From positions 115,625,064-115,689,063 of the forward strand of contig NC_080171.1 in the NCBI RefSeq assembly GCF_950295315.1: a stretch of DNA of 64,000 nt, given 5' to 3'. The translations under genes were made by a program, and so were the position numbers. Positions 22,338 through 34,049 of this stretch are shown here, one piece after another; positions within the stretch are counted from its first letter, which is position 1, and the number at the start of each line of letters is the position of its first letter. The DNA comes from Erinaceus europaeus. Taxonomy: Eukaryota > Chordata > Mammalia > Eulipotyphla > Erinaceidae. The notes beneath the pieces were generated by a model. The model made no database searches. It saw only the letters and a program-made list of their open reading frames with translations, and had not been told where the DNA came from.

Positions 22338-22627
22338 AAAATATTTATTCAAAAAGGCGTTCATGCCCTCTAACTTATATTAAGAAATTCAATTGTACTG
22401 CTTTCGTGTACCCGCATAATAGTCTCACTTAATAAAGTACAGCTGAATTAGAGTGCTTAAGTTTAATAAACAGATAAATGTAGTTTAATTAAAAGTCATT
22501 TATAGAAATAGTGGTTTTGAGGTACTTGGAGATGAGAGAAAATGGTTTTTATCTGAATTTGAACATTCCATCAGAAATGACCACAGTATATAATACCAGC
22601 AACCCAAAGGCCAACAAAAGCTCCTTA

Positions 22628-22733
22628 GGGTGGGGCAGATAGCATAATGGTTATGCAAACTCTCATGCCTGTGGCTCTGAGGTTCCAGGTTCGATCCCCC
22701 GCACCACAATAAGCCAGAGCTGAGCAGGGCTCT

Positions 22734-22772
<39 letters not shown>
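22628..22772 (+). mobile_element. SINE-3 with 36-base A tail
   Basis: Complete SINE-3 with cagatagcataatggttatgc, B box ggttcgatcccc and agctgagcagggctctgg, ending in an unbroken A-run (22737-22772). The long pure A tail suggests a recent insertion. Confidence 0.94.
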
Positions 22773-22775
<3 letters not shown>

Positions 22776-22947
22776 TTCTTTAGTGAACTAATCATGCTTG
22801 CTATACTTGTCAATATTAGGGCATGGAATTTCCAGATTCATATAAAAACCCAGTCAATGTAGCATATATATTTAATAAATTAACTCTGCGCTGATTTTTT
22901 TAAAGATTTTTTTCTTGTCATGCAGGCTTTTTATTGTTGTTGTTGTT

Positions 22948-23152
22948 GTTAATTATCTTTATTTATTGGCTAGAGACATCCAGAAATCAAGAGGGAAGGG
23001 GGTGATAGAGTGAGGGACAGAGAGACACCTGCAGCACTGCTTCACCACTTGTGAAGCTTTCCCCCTGCAGGTGGGGACCAGGGAGCTGGAACCCAATTCC
23101 TTGTTCACTATAACATGTGCACTCAACCAGGTGTTACACTACCTGGCCCCTG
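22948..23152 (-). mobile_element. SINE-2, reverse strand
   Basis: Reverse copy: tatctttatttattggctag tail complement, purine complement of the pyrimidine block, a ccccctgcaggtggggacc core and the tRNA head near 23120-23150. Confidence 0.88.
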
Positions 23153-24010
23153 TGTGCTGACTTTCAACAATGCACTCATAACCTCTACCCCAAATCTCCT
23201 TATATGAAATTTTCAAGTTAAAAAAAAAGCTGTAATATCCATAAAATGGTTTCCCCCTAGCCACGACTGACAGAAAAGATACTCTTTCTGGAAATAATAC
23301 AACAAAGAAGTGAAGGCACCCAGACCCTAGAAGCTTCCTGTTCTGTTCAATGAAGGATTCCAAACATCCAGAACAGGGTCTGTAGCCCAGTGACATTCAA
23401 AGTATCAGAGGACCACAAGGGCAAGGGAACAGAGGAGAGAGGGATCTGAAACCCCGATCAGCAGAAGTCTGGCACATCGACTTTCAAGCTTAGGTCCTAG
23501 CACAGACTCTACAAAAAAGGCAGGAATGCTGGACACCTGGTATCTGACCCATTTCTCCTTTCTGTCTTCCCTCATCATGTGTTTCCTGCTTGGGACTCGC
23601 CCTCTGCCTTCCAGACTCAGCCAAAAGAGCCCTTTTCAGGACGATCCCCTTTACTGTCCGCAAACTCAGCTGGAAGCCCATTTACCTGGCTTCCTAGCAC
23701 TTCCTCTAGTACATCCATCTGTGCACGCGGGTCGCCATGACTTAGCACCACTCTCCTACTGGACTGCAAGTGCCATGAGGACGAGGCAGTCATTGGCTAA
23801 CTCGGTTTCCCCCTCCAAGTAGGTGCTCAAGTGGGTGAAAGCAAGTACTAGGTCAAGGGACACACACAGAGAGACTCAGCAAATAAACCCATCACAATCA
23901 TGAACTGGGATGAGACGCTTGTCCACAGCTCTGGCTCTGGGGCTCTAAACTGGCAAGCCTTTCCTCTCTATTGATTACGGGATATGAGTCCCATGGTACC
24001 CAGAATACAG
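23153..24010. other. Single-copy stretch, nothing recognised
   Basis: About 0.86 kb with no recognised repeat and no supportable coding frame. Confidence 0.45.
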
Positions 24011-24268
24011 CCCCTTTTCTATCTGAAAAAAAAAGGTCAGTCCAGAGGAGTAAGATGCACAAGAGCCCAGGATGGCAGCAGAAAGGTGCCAGCACACGGG
24101 AGAGGACCAGACAGGAAGGACCTGCGCAGGAAGACGCCACAGCGAGAACACCTGCCAGGCCTCCAGACGCATCAGATTCTGTGTGCAGCCTCCCGCTAAG
24201 CCTCAGCGTTGTTTATTTTCTCCAGCACAGCCCGCAGCACCCCGCGAGCTGCAGGGGACCCTCTTTAT
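24011..24268. repeat. Dispersed duplication, copy 2 of 2
   Basis: The second copy of the 259-base segment at 19239-19497, 4.77 kb downstream and in direct orientation. See copy 1 for the differences. Confidence 0.93.
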
Positions 24269-24820
24269 GACCATCCTCAGAATATCCCCACCAGGTAGGG
24301 CCTTCGACATCACTGCTTTCTTTTCTTTTTTCTTCTTCTTCTGATTTCATTGAGGGGTAACGCGTTTACAGCACGGTTGTTGAAGCATGGACACAATTTC
24401 TCATTTTCCCATGGCATTGCTGCCTTAAATTTCCTCTGATTATAGTGAGAAAACCTTAACCTCAAAACAGACTCAAGAATTGAGCCCCCAGAAGTTGTGT
24501 GCCCAAAAGTCAGCCTCAACACCTGGGTCTTTCATTCCTCCAAATACTATTCTTAGCATGTGACTTTGAGATCAGAGGTAGCTCCCTGAACTGAAACACC
24601 TTGGGCTTCTTAATGCGCAGGTCAGGAAAATTAAGAGAAAAAAAGAGAGAGGATGAATGAATTGAGAAGGGAACTTACCCAGGATGGGAAGCCCCAGTAA
24701 TCCTGGCCATACATTAAAAGGCCTTCTACAGCAAGCACAGTGCCATCTATTTGCTCTCCTTTCTCTCTCTGCCCCCTTCTCTCTCCACCCTCTTCTCTCT
24801 CTCTCTCTTTCTCTCTCCAC

Positions 24821-24863
<43 letters not shown>

Positions 24864-25620
24864 CTATTTATACTGGGAAGATGGGCAGTACTAACCAGGA
24901 AATAAATTAATTCAATATTGCACCTGATAAATGTCATTACGTCCCTCCCATAACACAGCAACAGTTACTAAGGAAATAGAGCACACCAAATGGAAAAACA
25001 CCCCCACAGGAAGGGACATATTTTAAAAACATGAACACCCATTAAACCTAGCCAAGTAAGTTGTGGAATATGTTTGCTTTACCACTTGTTCATAAAAACT
25101 TATATGCAATGCAGTCCTCCCAGGACGCATTTGGGAACAGAAAATTAACTCCACCCAGCATAACCTAGCTTTCATAAAAGTATCCTGCAAAAAAAGACAC
25201 ATGCAATTCGGGAAACTGGTAGGTCATACACAGGGCACAGGGGCCAACACCCAGCAGAGACATGAATCGAGCTTTTTTTTTCAAATTCAAGGAACATTTC
25301 AAAGCAGTCGTCATTGTCCTGCATAAAAAGTAAGTGCTGCACTTTCATTTTGTATTTCCTCTCTCTCACTGTGGACAGACTGCTTCTCTGGCTGAGTGTC
25401 GGTTACCTAGGTGATGGCTAGACAGAGCAGCTGACAGGCTCCAGGCCACAGAGACTCTGGGACCTGAGCCCCAGCCTGTGTCTGATGACCTGTCACCCAG
25501 GGAGTGGGGAGCATGGAGAGATGAAGAGGTTCTTTTATAATGTAGGTTCGAGACTGGAACCCACCACATTGAAGGGAGCACTGGTGTCGTGGTCTTTTTT
25601 GTTCTGTTTCTAACTTAAAA
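24269..25620. other. Single-copy stretch with TC/CA microsatellite
   Basis: Mostly unrecognised sequence. A TC-rich run (24768-24818) passes into a CA array (24822-24861). No coding frame is supported. Confidence 0.5.
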
Positions 25621-25836
25621 AGGGGGGGGCAGACGGTGGCGCACCTGGTTGAGTACACATGTTATAGTGCACAAGGACCCAGGTTTGAGTCCCGAGTCCC
25701 CACCTGCAGGGGGAAAGCTTTGCAAGTGGGGAAGCAGGGCTGCAGGTGTCTCTCTGTCTCTCTCCCTCTCTCCCTCTCCCCTCTCAATTTCTGGCTGTCT
25801 CTATCCAATAAATAAATAAAGGTAATAAAAAATTTA
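25621..25836 (+). mobile_element. SINE-2
   Basis: Textbook SINE-2: cagacggtggcgcacctgg, B box ggtttgagtcc, cacctgcagggggaaagc, gggctgcaggtgtctctctg, tctatccaataaataaataa. Confidence 0.93.
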
Positions 25837-25857
25837 AAAAGAAAAAAAAATTTTTTT

Positions 25858-26056
25858 TTGGTGTATTGCAACAAGGTAAAAGACTCTGGGTGGGTGGGGG
25901 GTGGGGAAGGAGAGTTCCGGTCCTGCAGTAGGACGGCAGAGGACCTAGTGGGGGTTGTATTGTTATGTGGAAAACAGAAATGTTATGCATGTACAAACTA
26001 TTGTATTTACTGTCAACTGTAAAAAATTAATCCCCCAATAAGGAAATTTTTAAAGT
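25858..26056 (+). mobile_element. L1 3' UTR end
   Basis: It matches the younger L1 3' UTR at 35945-36130: ggtgtattgcaacaaggt, gggggttgtattgttatgtg, caaactattgtatttactgt, ccccaataaggaaat. It is a 5'-truncated insertion of about 200 bases directly after a SINE-2. Confidence 0.9.
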
Positions 26057-26544
26057 TTAATATAAGTTAATGTTAGAATTGAACTTTACTGCTTTACTGA
26101 AAAATCCCAGCTTCTTAGTGGTTCCTTTGAGCTCTAAGTAGCAATGGGCTTCTAGCAAATATGAGAAAAGGTGAGAGGGGACAAAAGTCCAAGAATCAAT
26201 TTTTGACCCAAGTTTAAATCAGGTTACACCCTGGAGAGGTAGGTCACAATCCTCTCCATGAGCTGTTCTGCCTCATAGACAGACAATCTGGACCTTGGCA
26301 AGTGCCAAGCAATCTCAAGAATTCACAGGAGCTAAAAAAGCCTTTGGTGAAAGCATGGCCACTGTCCTCACGATAGCTGTGTGGCCGAAGACATGCATCC
26401 CCTGCTTCCAAGCTCACTCACAGGATTCTGGTCAAGTCCTCCAGCCTGTCAGGGGCTCCCAGTCCCTCGTTTATAAAGTCAGAAAGTGAAACCAGGGCTT
26501 TCTTCTAATTTGAATAAGACCCTGAGATCATGTATCTTAACCTA
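26057..26544. other. Single-copy stretch, nothing recognised
   Basis: No repeat or coding frame recognised. Confidence 0.4.
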
Positions 26545-26850
26545 GAGAAAGCACATGTTACCATGTGCAAGGACCCGAGTTCAAGCCTCTGACCCCAACT
26601 GCAAGGGAGGGGGGAGTTTCATGAGGAATGGAGCAGTACTGCATCTCTCTCTCTCTCTCTCTCTCTCCCCCTCCCTCCCTCCCTCTCCCTCTCCCTCACC
26701 TACTTCCCTCTCCCTCTCCCCTCCATCTCTCTCAACCTGTCTCTATCCTATCAAATAAAAAGAGGAAAGGAAGAACTGGCTAACGGAAGTGGTGGCTTCA
26801 CTGTCCAGGCACCAGGGCCCAGAGATAACCCTAGAAATAGAAACAAAATA
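26545..26850 (+). mobile_element. SINE-2 long form
   Basis: B box gagttcaagcctc, an expanded TC/CCCT pyrimidine block (26642-26730), tcctatcaaataaaa, then an L-like end (actggctaacggaagtggtg to gataaccctagaa). Confidence 0.82.
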
Positions 26851-26881
26851 AAACAAAACAAAAGCCACACACACACATGGT

Positions 26882-26995
26882 AGTCTGGGACACTGCAGTG
26901 GACAGAGTGTTAGGTTTGCAGGCATAAGGTACCAGATTTGATCCCCAGCATCACATGTGCCAGAGTGATGCTTTACCTGCCTTGCCTGCCTGCCT
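26882..26995 (+). mobile_element. SINE-4
   Basis: Head gggacactgcagtggacagag, B box gatttgatccccagc and an agagtgatgc end match the SINE-4 copies at 45843 and 63100. Confidence 0.7.
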
Positions 26996-27547
26996 GCCTA
27001 CTGACTTACTTCCCTATTTCACCTGTGCCTGGTCCGTGACATGCCCTGGTCTCTGAGCTACAGGATGCCACACAAGCTCCCTCTTCACTCTACTACTACC
27101 GTTCACCCCAAATTAGCTGTACAAAGTACCACGGGAATGACACACTAAGTTAAATTGTTGACCAGACGGCACTCAAACCATGGAGTTCCAGAGAAAACAG
27201 ACCGTGCCAATCCCTGCATCTTGTGAAATACCCTCAAATAAGAGCTTGACACAGAAACTGGCCACAGAACAAAAGACCAACCTTTTGGGTCAGATTGCCT
27301 CTGGCTCACTTTGTGCAAAGCTCTGTGTGATGTGGGCAATTACTTTCTAATCTCAGTTTCCTCATAAATCAAATAGAAACAACAGTGGCACCTACCTTAT
27401 AAAAGTGTTGTCTATCTAATTTGCAAAGGTATACACAAAACATTACTTGTTAACAAATGCTAGAGAGATAGCACTTGCTACAATCCTTGTAACTCACCTC
27501 AGCAAAGAACTGATTTATGTCTTTGAGACTATGCCCCCTCCACAATT

Positions 27548-27852
27548 TTTCTTCTTTTTTTTTTTTTTTTTGCCTCCAGAGTTATCACTGGGGCTTGGTG
27601 CCTACACTACAAATCCACTGCTCCTGTGGCCATTTTTTTTTATTTCAATTTTTTGGCTAGGACAGACAGAAATTGAGAGGGATGGGGAGGATAGTGAGGG
27701 AAAGAGGAAGACAGACACCTGCAGACCTGCTTCACCACTTTTGAAGCCACTGCCCTGCAGGTGGGGAGCTGGGGGCTTGAACCAGGATCCTTGCTCAAGT
27801 CTTTGTACTTCATACTATGTGCACTTAATTCGATGCGCCAACATCCCACTTT
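27548..27852 (-). mobile_element. SINE-1L with shortened middle
   Basis: Reverse copy whose CAA tract has collapsed to a short T-rich stretch (27633-27655); the L end, core and head are otherwise in order. A variant, or a SINE-1/SINE-2 intermediate. Confidence 0.88.
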
Positions 27853-28315
27853 CTCTTCCTATTCTTATCTGGTCAAACCTAGACAGAGCAGAGGATTTTC
27901 TGTCATCGTTTCTCAGTGGATTTTTGAAAAGTCCTTGATAGATTAAGTTTTAAATCACTCCTTGTCAGCTAAAATTAATAACAGACAGAAACACAGAAAA
28001 GGATACAAAATTAGAGAAGATGTGTGGGTGAGTTCTTTGGAATGAAATATGGCAAAAGAGAAAAAAGATAACAAGAAGGAAACTTGCTTTAAGAAGAAAA
28101 AAGTGCCTCGTGTTTTATATTGGAACACTGAATTTGAAAACAGCACTAGACAATAATAAATAAATTTAGCGACATTTTGTGTTTCCTATCCAGATAAAGA
28201 CCATGCGGAGTTCTATGTACCTTTCTGTCATTCTTTTTCCTGTTCCTTTGTTTGTTCTTAACCTCTGTAGTGTTGTGTTTTACAATATCTATATGTGCAT
28301 TTCTCTAGCTTTTCT

Positions 28316-28601
28316 TTATTATTATTATTATTATTTATTTTCCCTTTTGTTGTCCTTGTTTTGTTGTTGTTGTTATTGTCGTTGTTGATGTTGTTGTTGG
28401 ATAGGACAGAGAGAAATAGAGAGAGGAGGGGAAGACAGAGAGGGGGAGAGAAAGACAGACACCTGCAGACCTGCTTGCTTCACTGCCTGTGAAGCGACTC
28501 CCCTGCAGGTGGGGAGCTGGGGGCTCGAACCGGGATCCTTATGCCAGTCCTTGTGCTTTGCGTCATGTGTACTCAACCCGCTGCGCTACTGCCCGACTCC
28601 C
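28316..28601 (-). mobile_element. SINE-1S with target-site duplication
   Basis: Reverse copy with an ATT-rich tail, cccttttgttgtccttg, core and head. A 15-base duplication with one mismatch (ttctctagcttttct / ttctccagcttttct) lies at 28301-28315 and 28602-28616. A gctt unit is duplicated in the core region (gacctgcttgcttcac). Confidence 0.94.
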
Positions 28602-28772
28602 TTCTCCAGCTTTTCTAAAACCCCAAGGAGGAAACTCTGCAAAGAAAGGTCATTCTCTACACCCTCTGGGCATCTGGATAAGTCCAGTACTCCTCAGCAC
28701 AATAGGTGGTGTTAAAACTGATCCACCACCACCACCACCCCCACCTTCAAGCTAATAACAACTGACCAGTAG

Positions 28773-28890
28773 GGCTGGGAAGACGACATAATGGTTATGC
28801 AAAAGACTTCTATGCCTGAGGCTCCAAAGTCCCAGGTTCAATCTCCAGTGTCAGAGCTGGGCAGTGCTCTAGCATCTCTCTCACATTAAA
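28773..28890 (+). mobile_element. SINE-3
   Basis: acgacataatggttatgc, tctatgcctgaggctcc, B box ggttcaatctcc, gagctgggcagtgctctag. A short interior deletion removes the accaccataagcc part. Confidence 0.88.
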
Positions 28891-29595
28891 ATAAGATTTA
28901 ACAACAACAACAACAAAAAAAACACAACTGATCAGCAGTAGAACTGTCAGTGGCCTTCACAGAAATGAGTGAGCTGCATCACTTCAGTCACTTGCATTAG
29001 TCAAGGTTGCCTCAACAGCCCTTATTTACAGAGCTCCAAACCACCTCCACATTTGCCTCTTTAATTAAAGCACACAGAGATATCTAAACTTTCACTAAGT
29101 CATTTTATTTTGCTTGCTCACAATTTTCTCCAAAAATATATCCCTTTATGGAAAGAAAAAAAAATCCTTCCCACTCTATAATTTTTCATGAAGCAATATC
29201 TAATTGAAGATAATGGGTAGAAACACTCCAATAATATTTGTCTGAGACACTGCCAAGGAAAAGTCTGTGTTGGCTGGAGCAGACGTGGAAGAAGAGAGGG
29301 TACAGTAAGAGCCTGGCAGACCTCTCACCTCACTGCGGCTAGAGGTGGAGGCGGGAGGGTCCTACAAGGTTCTGGTTAGCACCCAGCTCAGGCCATTGCT
29401 CAACTTAGTGTAGATGCAATCACAGCTGACAGACACAGCACTCTTGAATCTGTTTTGGTAGTTGCTGCTGACTCCATATTATCTGAATATAACCATCATG
29501 ACAAGACTGAATAGTCCCACTCATCTCCAGAGAGAGAAGGAAGTTTCTCTTGTTCTCTAGGCACACGGACAGACAGAAACCTCTGACAGCCTCTT
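28891..29595. other. Single-copy stretch, nothing recognised
   Basis: About 0.7 kb with no recognised repeat. Confidence 0.4.
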
Positions 29596-29608
29596 AGAAC
29601 TAAAGCAT

Positions 29609-30186
29609 GGGGGGGTCGGGCGGTAGCACAGCGGGGTAAGTGCATGTGGTGCAAAGCACAAGGACCTGCGTGCGTAAGGATCCCGGTTTGAGCCACTGGC
29701 TCCCCAACTGCAGGGGAGTCTCTTCACAGGCGGTAAAGCAGGTCTGCAGGTGTCTATCTTTCTCTCCCCCTCTCTGTCTTCCCCTCCTCTCTCCATTTCT
29801 CTCTGTCCTATCCAACAACGAAGACATCAATAACAACAATAACTACTACTACAATAAAAAAACAAGCACACATGGCATGAAGCACAAGGACCAGTGTAAG
29901 GACCCCAGTTCAAGACCCCAGCTCCCCACCTGCAGGAGAGTCACTTCACAGGCAGTGAAGCAGGTCTGCAGGTGTCTGTCTTTCTCTCCTCCTCTCTGTC
30001 TTCCCCTCCTCTCTCCATTTCTCTCTGTCCTATCCAACATTGAACGACATCAACAACAACAACAACAATAACCACAACAAGGCTACAACAAGGGCAACAA
30101 TAGGGGAGAAAATGGCCTCCAGGAGCAGTAGATTCATGGTGCAGGCACTGAGCCCCAGCAATAACCCTGGAGGCAAAAAAAAAAAA
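29609..30186 (+). mobile_element. Dimeric SINE-1 flanked by one duplication
   Basis: Two SINE-1 units stand head to tail. Unit one (29609-29868) has a full head, core and CAA/TAA tract but stops at aaaaaaacaag. Unit two (29869-30186) starts inside the head at cacacatggcatg, lacking about 30 bases, and ends with a normal L end and A tail. The 13-base duplication agaactaaagcat lies at 29596-29608 and 30187-30199, outside the pair, with nothing comparable at the inner junction. The pair therefore appears to have entered as one unit. Confidence 0.9.
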
Positions 30187-30199
30187 AGAACTAAAGCAT

Positions 30200-32340
30200 A
30201 ACTCAACTACTGGTGTTTCAGGAAGGAGCCAGAAGAAGTAAAGTAACTATCAAAAAATGACCCAAGGTATCACATGGTGGGAGATCACGTGCTGTGGCTA
30301 CTTGAGGGACATCCCGGGTTCTCATGAAAGAGCAAAAAGATCATATCTAGGCCAGGTTTCCCAAAATGACTTTGGAATACTGCCCTTTGAGGCATATCAA
30401 ATTCTGGAAGCAAGTCATTTAACTCAGTCGGTGTTGGTGGAATAACTTAATCTGATTACAGAAATGCAGAGAGATAAACATTTCAGCAGATGTCTGAAGC
30501 ACAAAGCACAAAATAGTTCTGTCTGAGGTCGGCCCCCAGAGCTGATGTCACTGGCAGCAACGGGTCAGAGACTGTGACAAACAAGCTCTCCGAGGTCCAG
30601 TTACACAGAATCATGATCGCTACATCTGTGAGAAGTCCCAGCACACCAAGCCATTTGACGAGCAGTGTCTGACTCCACATACATTAGGGAAACACTGATA
30701 GAATTTCACGTCTTCCTGGAAGGCTGGATAAGACAAGTCTGTGAAAGTGCATCTGTCCTGAAGAGCAGCTGTTGAAAGGGGGCAGAGAATTCAGGAAAAG
30801 GCTGCCTGGTATTCAGCTAATGGGACTACACAAACCCTGTCCCTGTGTGTTCTGGTGGCCTCCAGCCAAGCAGAAAGAGTTCATTAGACCAATTTCCACT
30901 GCCTTGGTAACAAAGGGTGTCTGGTGTGCCTGAACTCTTACACGGTAAGCAAACCAGTGTTATCCATGGGATAATGCACTCGGGTACTGCAGGCCCAGCC
31001 AAGCAAGCCAGGCAGCGGAGAGAGGCACGCTCTTCAGTCATATAGATTCGCCCCCTCAGAAAGCCCAGTGTGAGTGGAGGGGTCTCCTGCAGCTCCTGAG
31101 GCCAAGTGCTCCAAGTTTGCAAAGTTTACTCAGCTTTTGATGCACTGATCAGCAACTACAGAGTTTCTCCTTCTAGACAGTGTGCCTAATCTGGACAGTA
31201 CTGAGTACTGAGGGATCCGGTACAGTACTGAGTGAATCTGTCTGTCTTACGTCCATCATTAAATCTGAATGAAAGAATTCCTGGGATGCCACCAAAGAAC
31301 ACCGCAGAGCTCTAGCAAGATGAGGAATTTTTAACTGCCATATTCAGAACCTGAAACACTATTTCTGTTCCAATGAATTTGCCAAAGTCAGCTAGCTACA
31401 CAGTGCGTCCTAGACCTTACTAATGTGATCGGAGGCTTTTTCTACTCGTCAAATAGCATCTTCTTTGAGTCCTTCCTTTTCCTTTCTCCACAATCTAAGC
31501 CCCTATTTTTGCCCTTCCTTTCCAGAGTTGCCACAGAGAACTGACTTACTCTAACCCCTGCTCTTCAGTGGAACCCTCAATGAGCTGCTTCAAATAGAGG
31601 CCCTGGACTCCTTACCCCATGTCCCACGTACAGGAGGGAGTTGGGGTAAAATGTGGGGAATACAGGACGGAAGGGGAGGGAAGGGTTAGGAAAGGGCAGG
31701 GGAGGTATGAGGACAGGAGCCAGCTTTGTCCAAATATATAACATGACCACTATTCCCTACCCTCCCAGAGCCTGGTGAAACAAATTGGTTCCCTCAAGAA
31801 ACGAGAATAAGGATTTGATTTCCTCCCCCATGGGAAAGCAAGCTACTGCTGCCCTTCACTCAAATAGTCTCTGTAGGTCAGTGTTCCCCAAACACCCCAC
31901 CAGAAAGCATATAATCACGAAAACTAGATTTTGTTCATTTTAACTTAAAAGTCTTTTTATAAATACCTCTGAAATAGGAACATGTCCATACATAAACACA
32001 GGAAGCTGATGCCAAAAAGCAAGGAGCTGCCTGTCTAATTGGGCTGGCTGTTGAGAGAAAACTACAGAGCAAGAAGGCCAGCTGAGGTACTGAATGCAGT
32101 TACCCAGAGGTGACCGACAACTGGGTCAGGAACTCTACAATCCCTCCAGCCACTGACACAACCCCTCGCTGCAAAGAAGCACTGTGCTTACAGGAGTGAG
32201 CATGGCTTTGAGGTCAGACAGAACAGACTTAGAATAACAAGTCTGCTTAGTAGCCTATAACACTTTACTTGGGCGAATGCCACAACCTCTCTGAAGGGGC
32301 ATTTGATTGTGAGGCGGCTATAATGACCAGATCAGAAAAT
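30200..32340. other. Largest repeat-poor stretch
   Basis: About 2.1 kb with no recognised SINE or L1. It contains a G-run cluster at 31672-31704. Isolated open frames of 60-100 codons on the minus strand lack any recognisable domain. It could hold a regulatory element, but nothing in the bases alone shows that. Confidence 0.5.
31672..31704 (+). other. G-quadruplex-capable tract
   Basis: At least four runs of three or more G (aaggggagggaaggg, then gggcagggg after an 8-base gap) stand within about 33 bases. Folding is inferred from spacing only. Confidence 0.5.
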
Positions 32341-32347
32341 TCATGAA

Positions 32348-32548
32348 AAGGAAGCCAGGCAGTGGTACACTCAGTAGAGAAGACATGCTACTATTCCTAA
32401 GGATCCAGGCTCAAACCACTGATCTCCACCTACAGGGGTGAGCTTCACACATAGTGAAGCGGTGTTGGAGTCCAGGAATCTCCATCTCCAGCTGTCTCAT
32501 TCCCTCTCACTTGCTGTCTCAATTCAATAACTAAAATGCTAAAAAAAT
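32348..32548 (+). mobile_element. SINE-2, diverged
   Basis: Head gccaggcagtggtacactcag, B-box relic ggctcaaacc, core cacctacaggggtgagc, a gtgaagcggtg motif and a caattcaataactaaaat tail. Related atcatgaa-like bases flank it. Confidence 0.75.
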
Positions 32549-32618
32549 CATGAAGAAACCATGAAGAAAATCATGAGAAACCTGTACACAACACCAGAAT
32601 ACCTCAATCCTAAAGACT

Positions 32619-32652
32619 ACACACACACACACACACATACACACACACACAA
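32619..32652. repeat. (CA)n microsatellite
   Basis: CA array with one T interruption. Confidence 0.9.
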
Positions 32653-32724
32653 CAGTTATAAATAATAATTAGTTCTGTATAGCTATAGGATTACAAAAAA
32701 TCAAAGTATACAAAATTTGGTTGT

Positions 32725-33345
32725 TTAAATCACTAGCAATGAACTACGAAAGGGAAATAGTGAAGCACTCCATGAACAACTGTATCACCGAGAATAAAAT
32801 GCCTAAGAATAAATCTAGTCACGGAGGTGAAGGATCTGTATACTAAAAGTAACAAGCATGGAACTATGAAAGAAACTGAAGAAGATATATATATAAATAA
32901 TGATATAATCCACACTCACAAATAGACATGATTAATAATGTTAAAATAGGGGGCAGGGCGGCAGATAGCACAGTGGGTTAAGTGCACATGGTGTGAAGTG
33001 CAAGGACCAACTCAAGGATCCTGGTTGGAGACCCCAGCTCCCCACCTGTAGGGGGGTTGCTTCACAAGTAGTGAAGCAGGTCTGCAGGTGTCTATCTTTC
33101 TCTCACCCTCTCTGTCTTCCCCTCCTCTCTTGATCTCTCTTTGTCCTATCCAACAACGACAGCAACAACAACAATAGTAATAACAATAAACAACAAGGGC
33201 AACAAAAGGGAAAAAATGGCCTCCAGGAGCAGTGGATTCGTGGTGCAGGCACCGAGCCCCTCCAGCAATAACCCTGGAGGCAAAAAAAAAAAAGAGAAAA
33301 AATAATGTTAAAATGTACACTTTACCCACAGCAATTCAATGTATC
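32725..33345 (+). mobile_element. Old L1 ORF2 fragment split by a SINE
   Basis: Bases 32740-32947 and 33301-33345 match the ORF2 segment ctaagaataaatctagtcac, then gaggtgaaggatctgtatac and gttaaaatgtacactttacc. It is frameshifted and strongly decayed. The order of ORF2 segments shows it is a different copy from the one that starts at 33415. Confidence 0.68.
32948..33300 (+). mobile_element. SINE-1L nested in L1 with 14-base duplication
   Basis: Full SINE-1L. The duplication aataatgttaaaat lies at 32934-32947 and 33301-33314 without mismatch, and the L1 sequence reads across when the SINE is removed. Confidence 0.95.
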
Positions 33346-33575
33346 TCATGTATAATTTTTAAAAAATAAAACAAAACAAAAAAATAAACCCCATGTAATA
33401 TGTATGATATAGAAAGGACATGCCTCAGCATAATAAAGGACAAACAGGGCAAACTTATGGCCTAGCATCATATTCAAGAGTGAGAAGCTGCAGCTTTTCC
33501 CCCAGGATCTGAAACAAAACAAAGGTGTCTGCTCTCACTACTGTAGAGCATAGCAGTAGAAGAAAAAGACTTTTT

Positions 33576-33829
33576 CCCCCCTTTTGTTGCCCTTGTTTTT
33601 TATTGTTGTAGTTGTTGTTATTGATGTCGTTGTTAGATAGGACAGAGAAATGGAGAGAGATGGGGCAGACAAAAGGGGAGAGAAAGACAGACACCTGCAA
33701 ACCAGCTTCACCGCCTATGAAGCGACTCCCCTGCAGGTGGGGAGCCGGGGGTTCAAACTGGGATCCTTCCACTGGTCCTTGCGCTTTGTGCCATGTGCAC
33801 TTAACCCTCTGCGTTAGCGCCCGACTCCC
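33576..33829 (-). mobile_element. SINE-1S nested in L1
   Basis: Reverse SINE-1S from cccccttttgttgcccttg to the head gcgttagcgcccgactcc. A 10-base duplication aagacttttt lies at 33566-33575 and 33830-33839. Confidence 0.93.
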
Positions 33830-34049
33830 AAGACTTTTTTTTTTTTTAAAGAGAAAGAGACTTCAGGTTGGAAGAGAACTTGAACTGTCACTATTGCATA
33901 TGGTACAATAATATACATTTAAAATTCCAAAGAGTCCTCTGGGAAGGTTCTAGAAATACTCAGTAAGATCAGTAAGGTGACAAGATACAAAATCCATATG
34001 CAAACAGTTGGCATTTGTATACACAATGAGAGGAAGATGAAATCAAGGA

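Noticed and set aside
28724..28745. CCA-rich run as a functional motif
   Set aside because: It is a short (CCA)n simple repeat with no other support.
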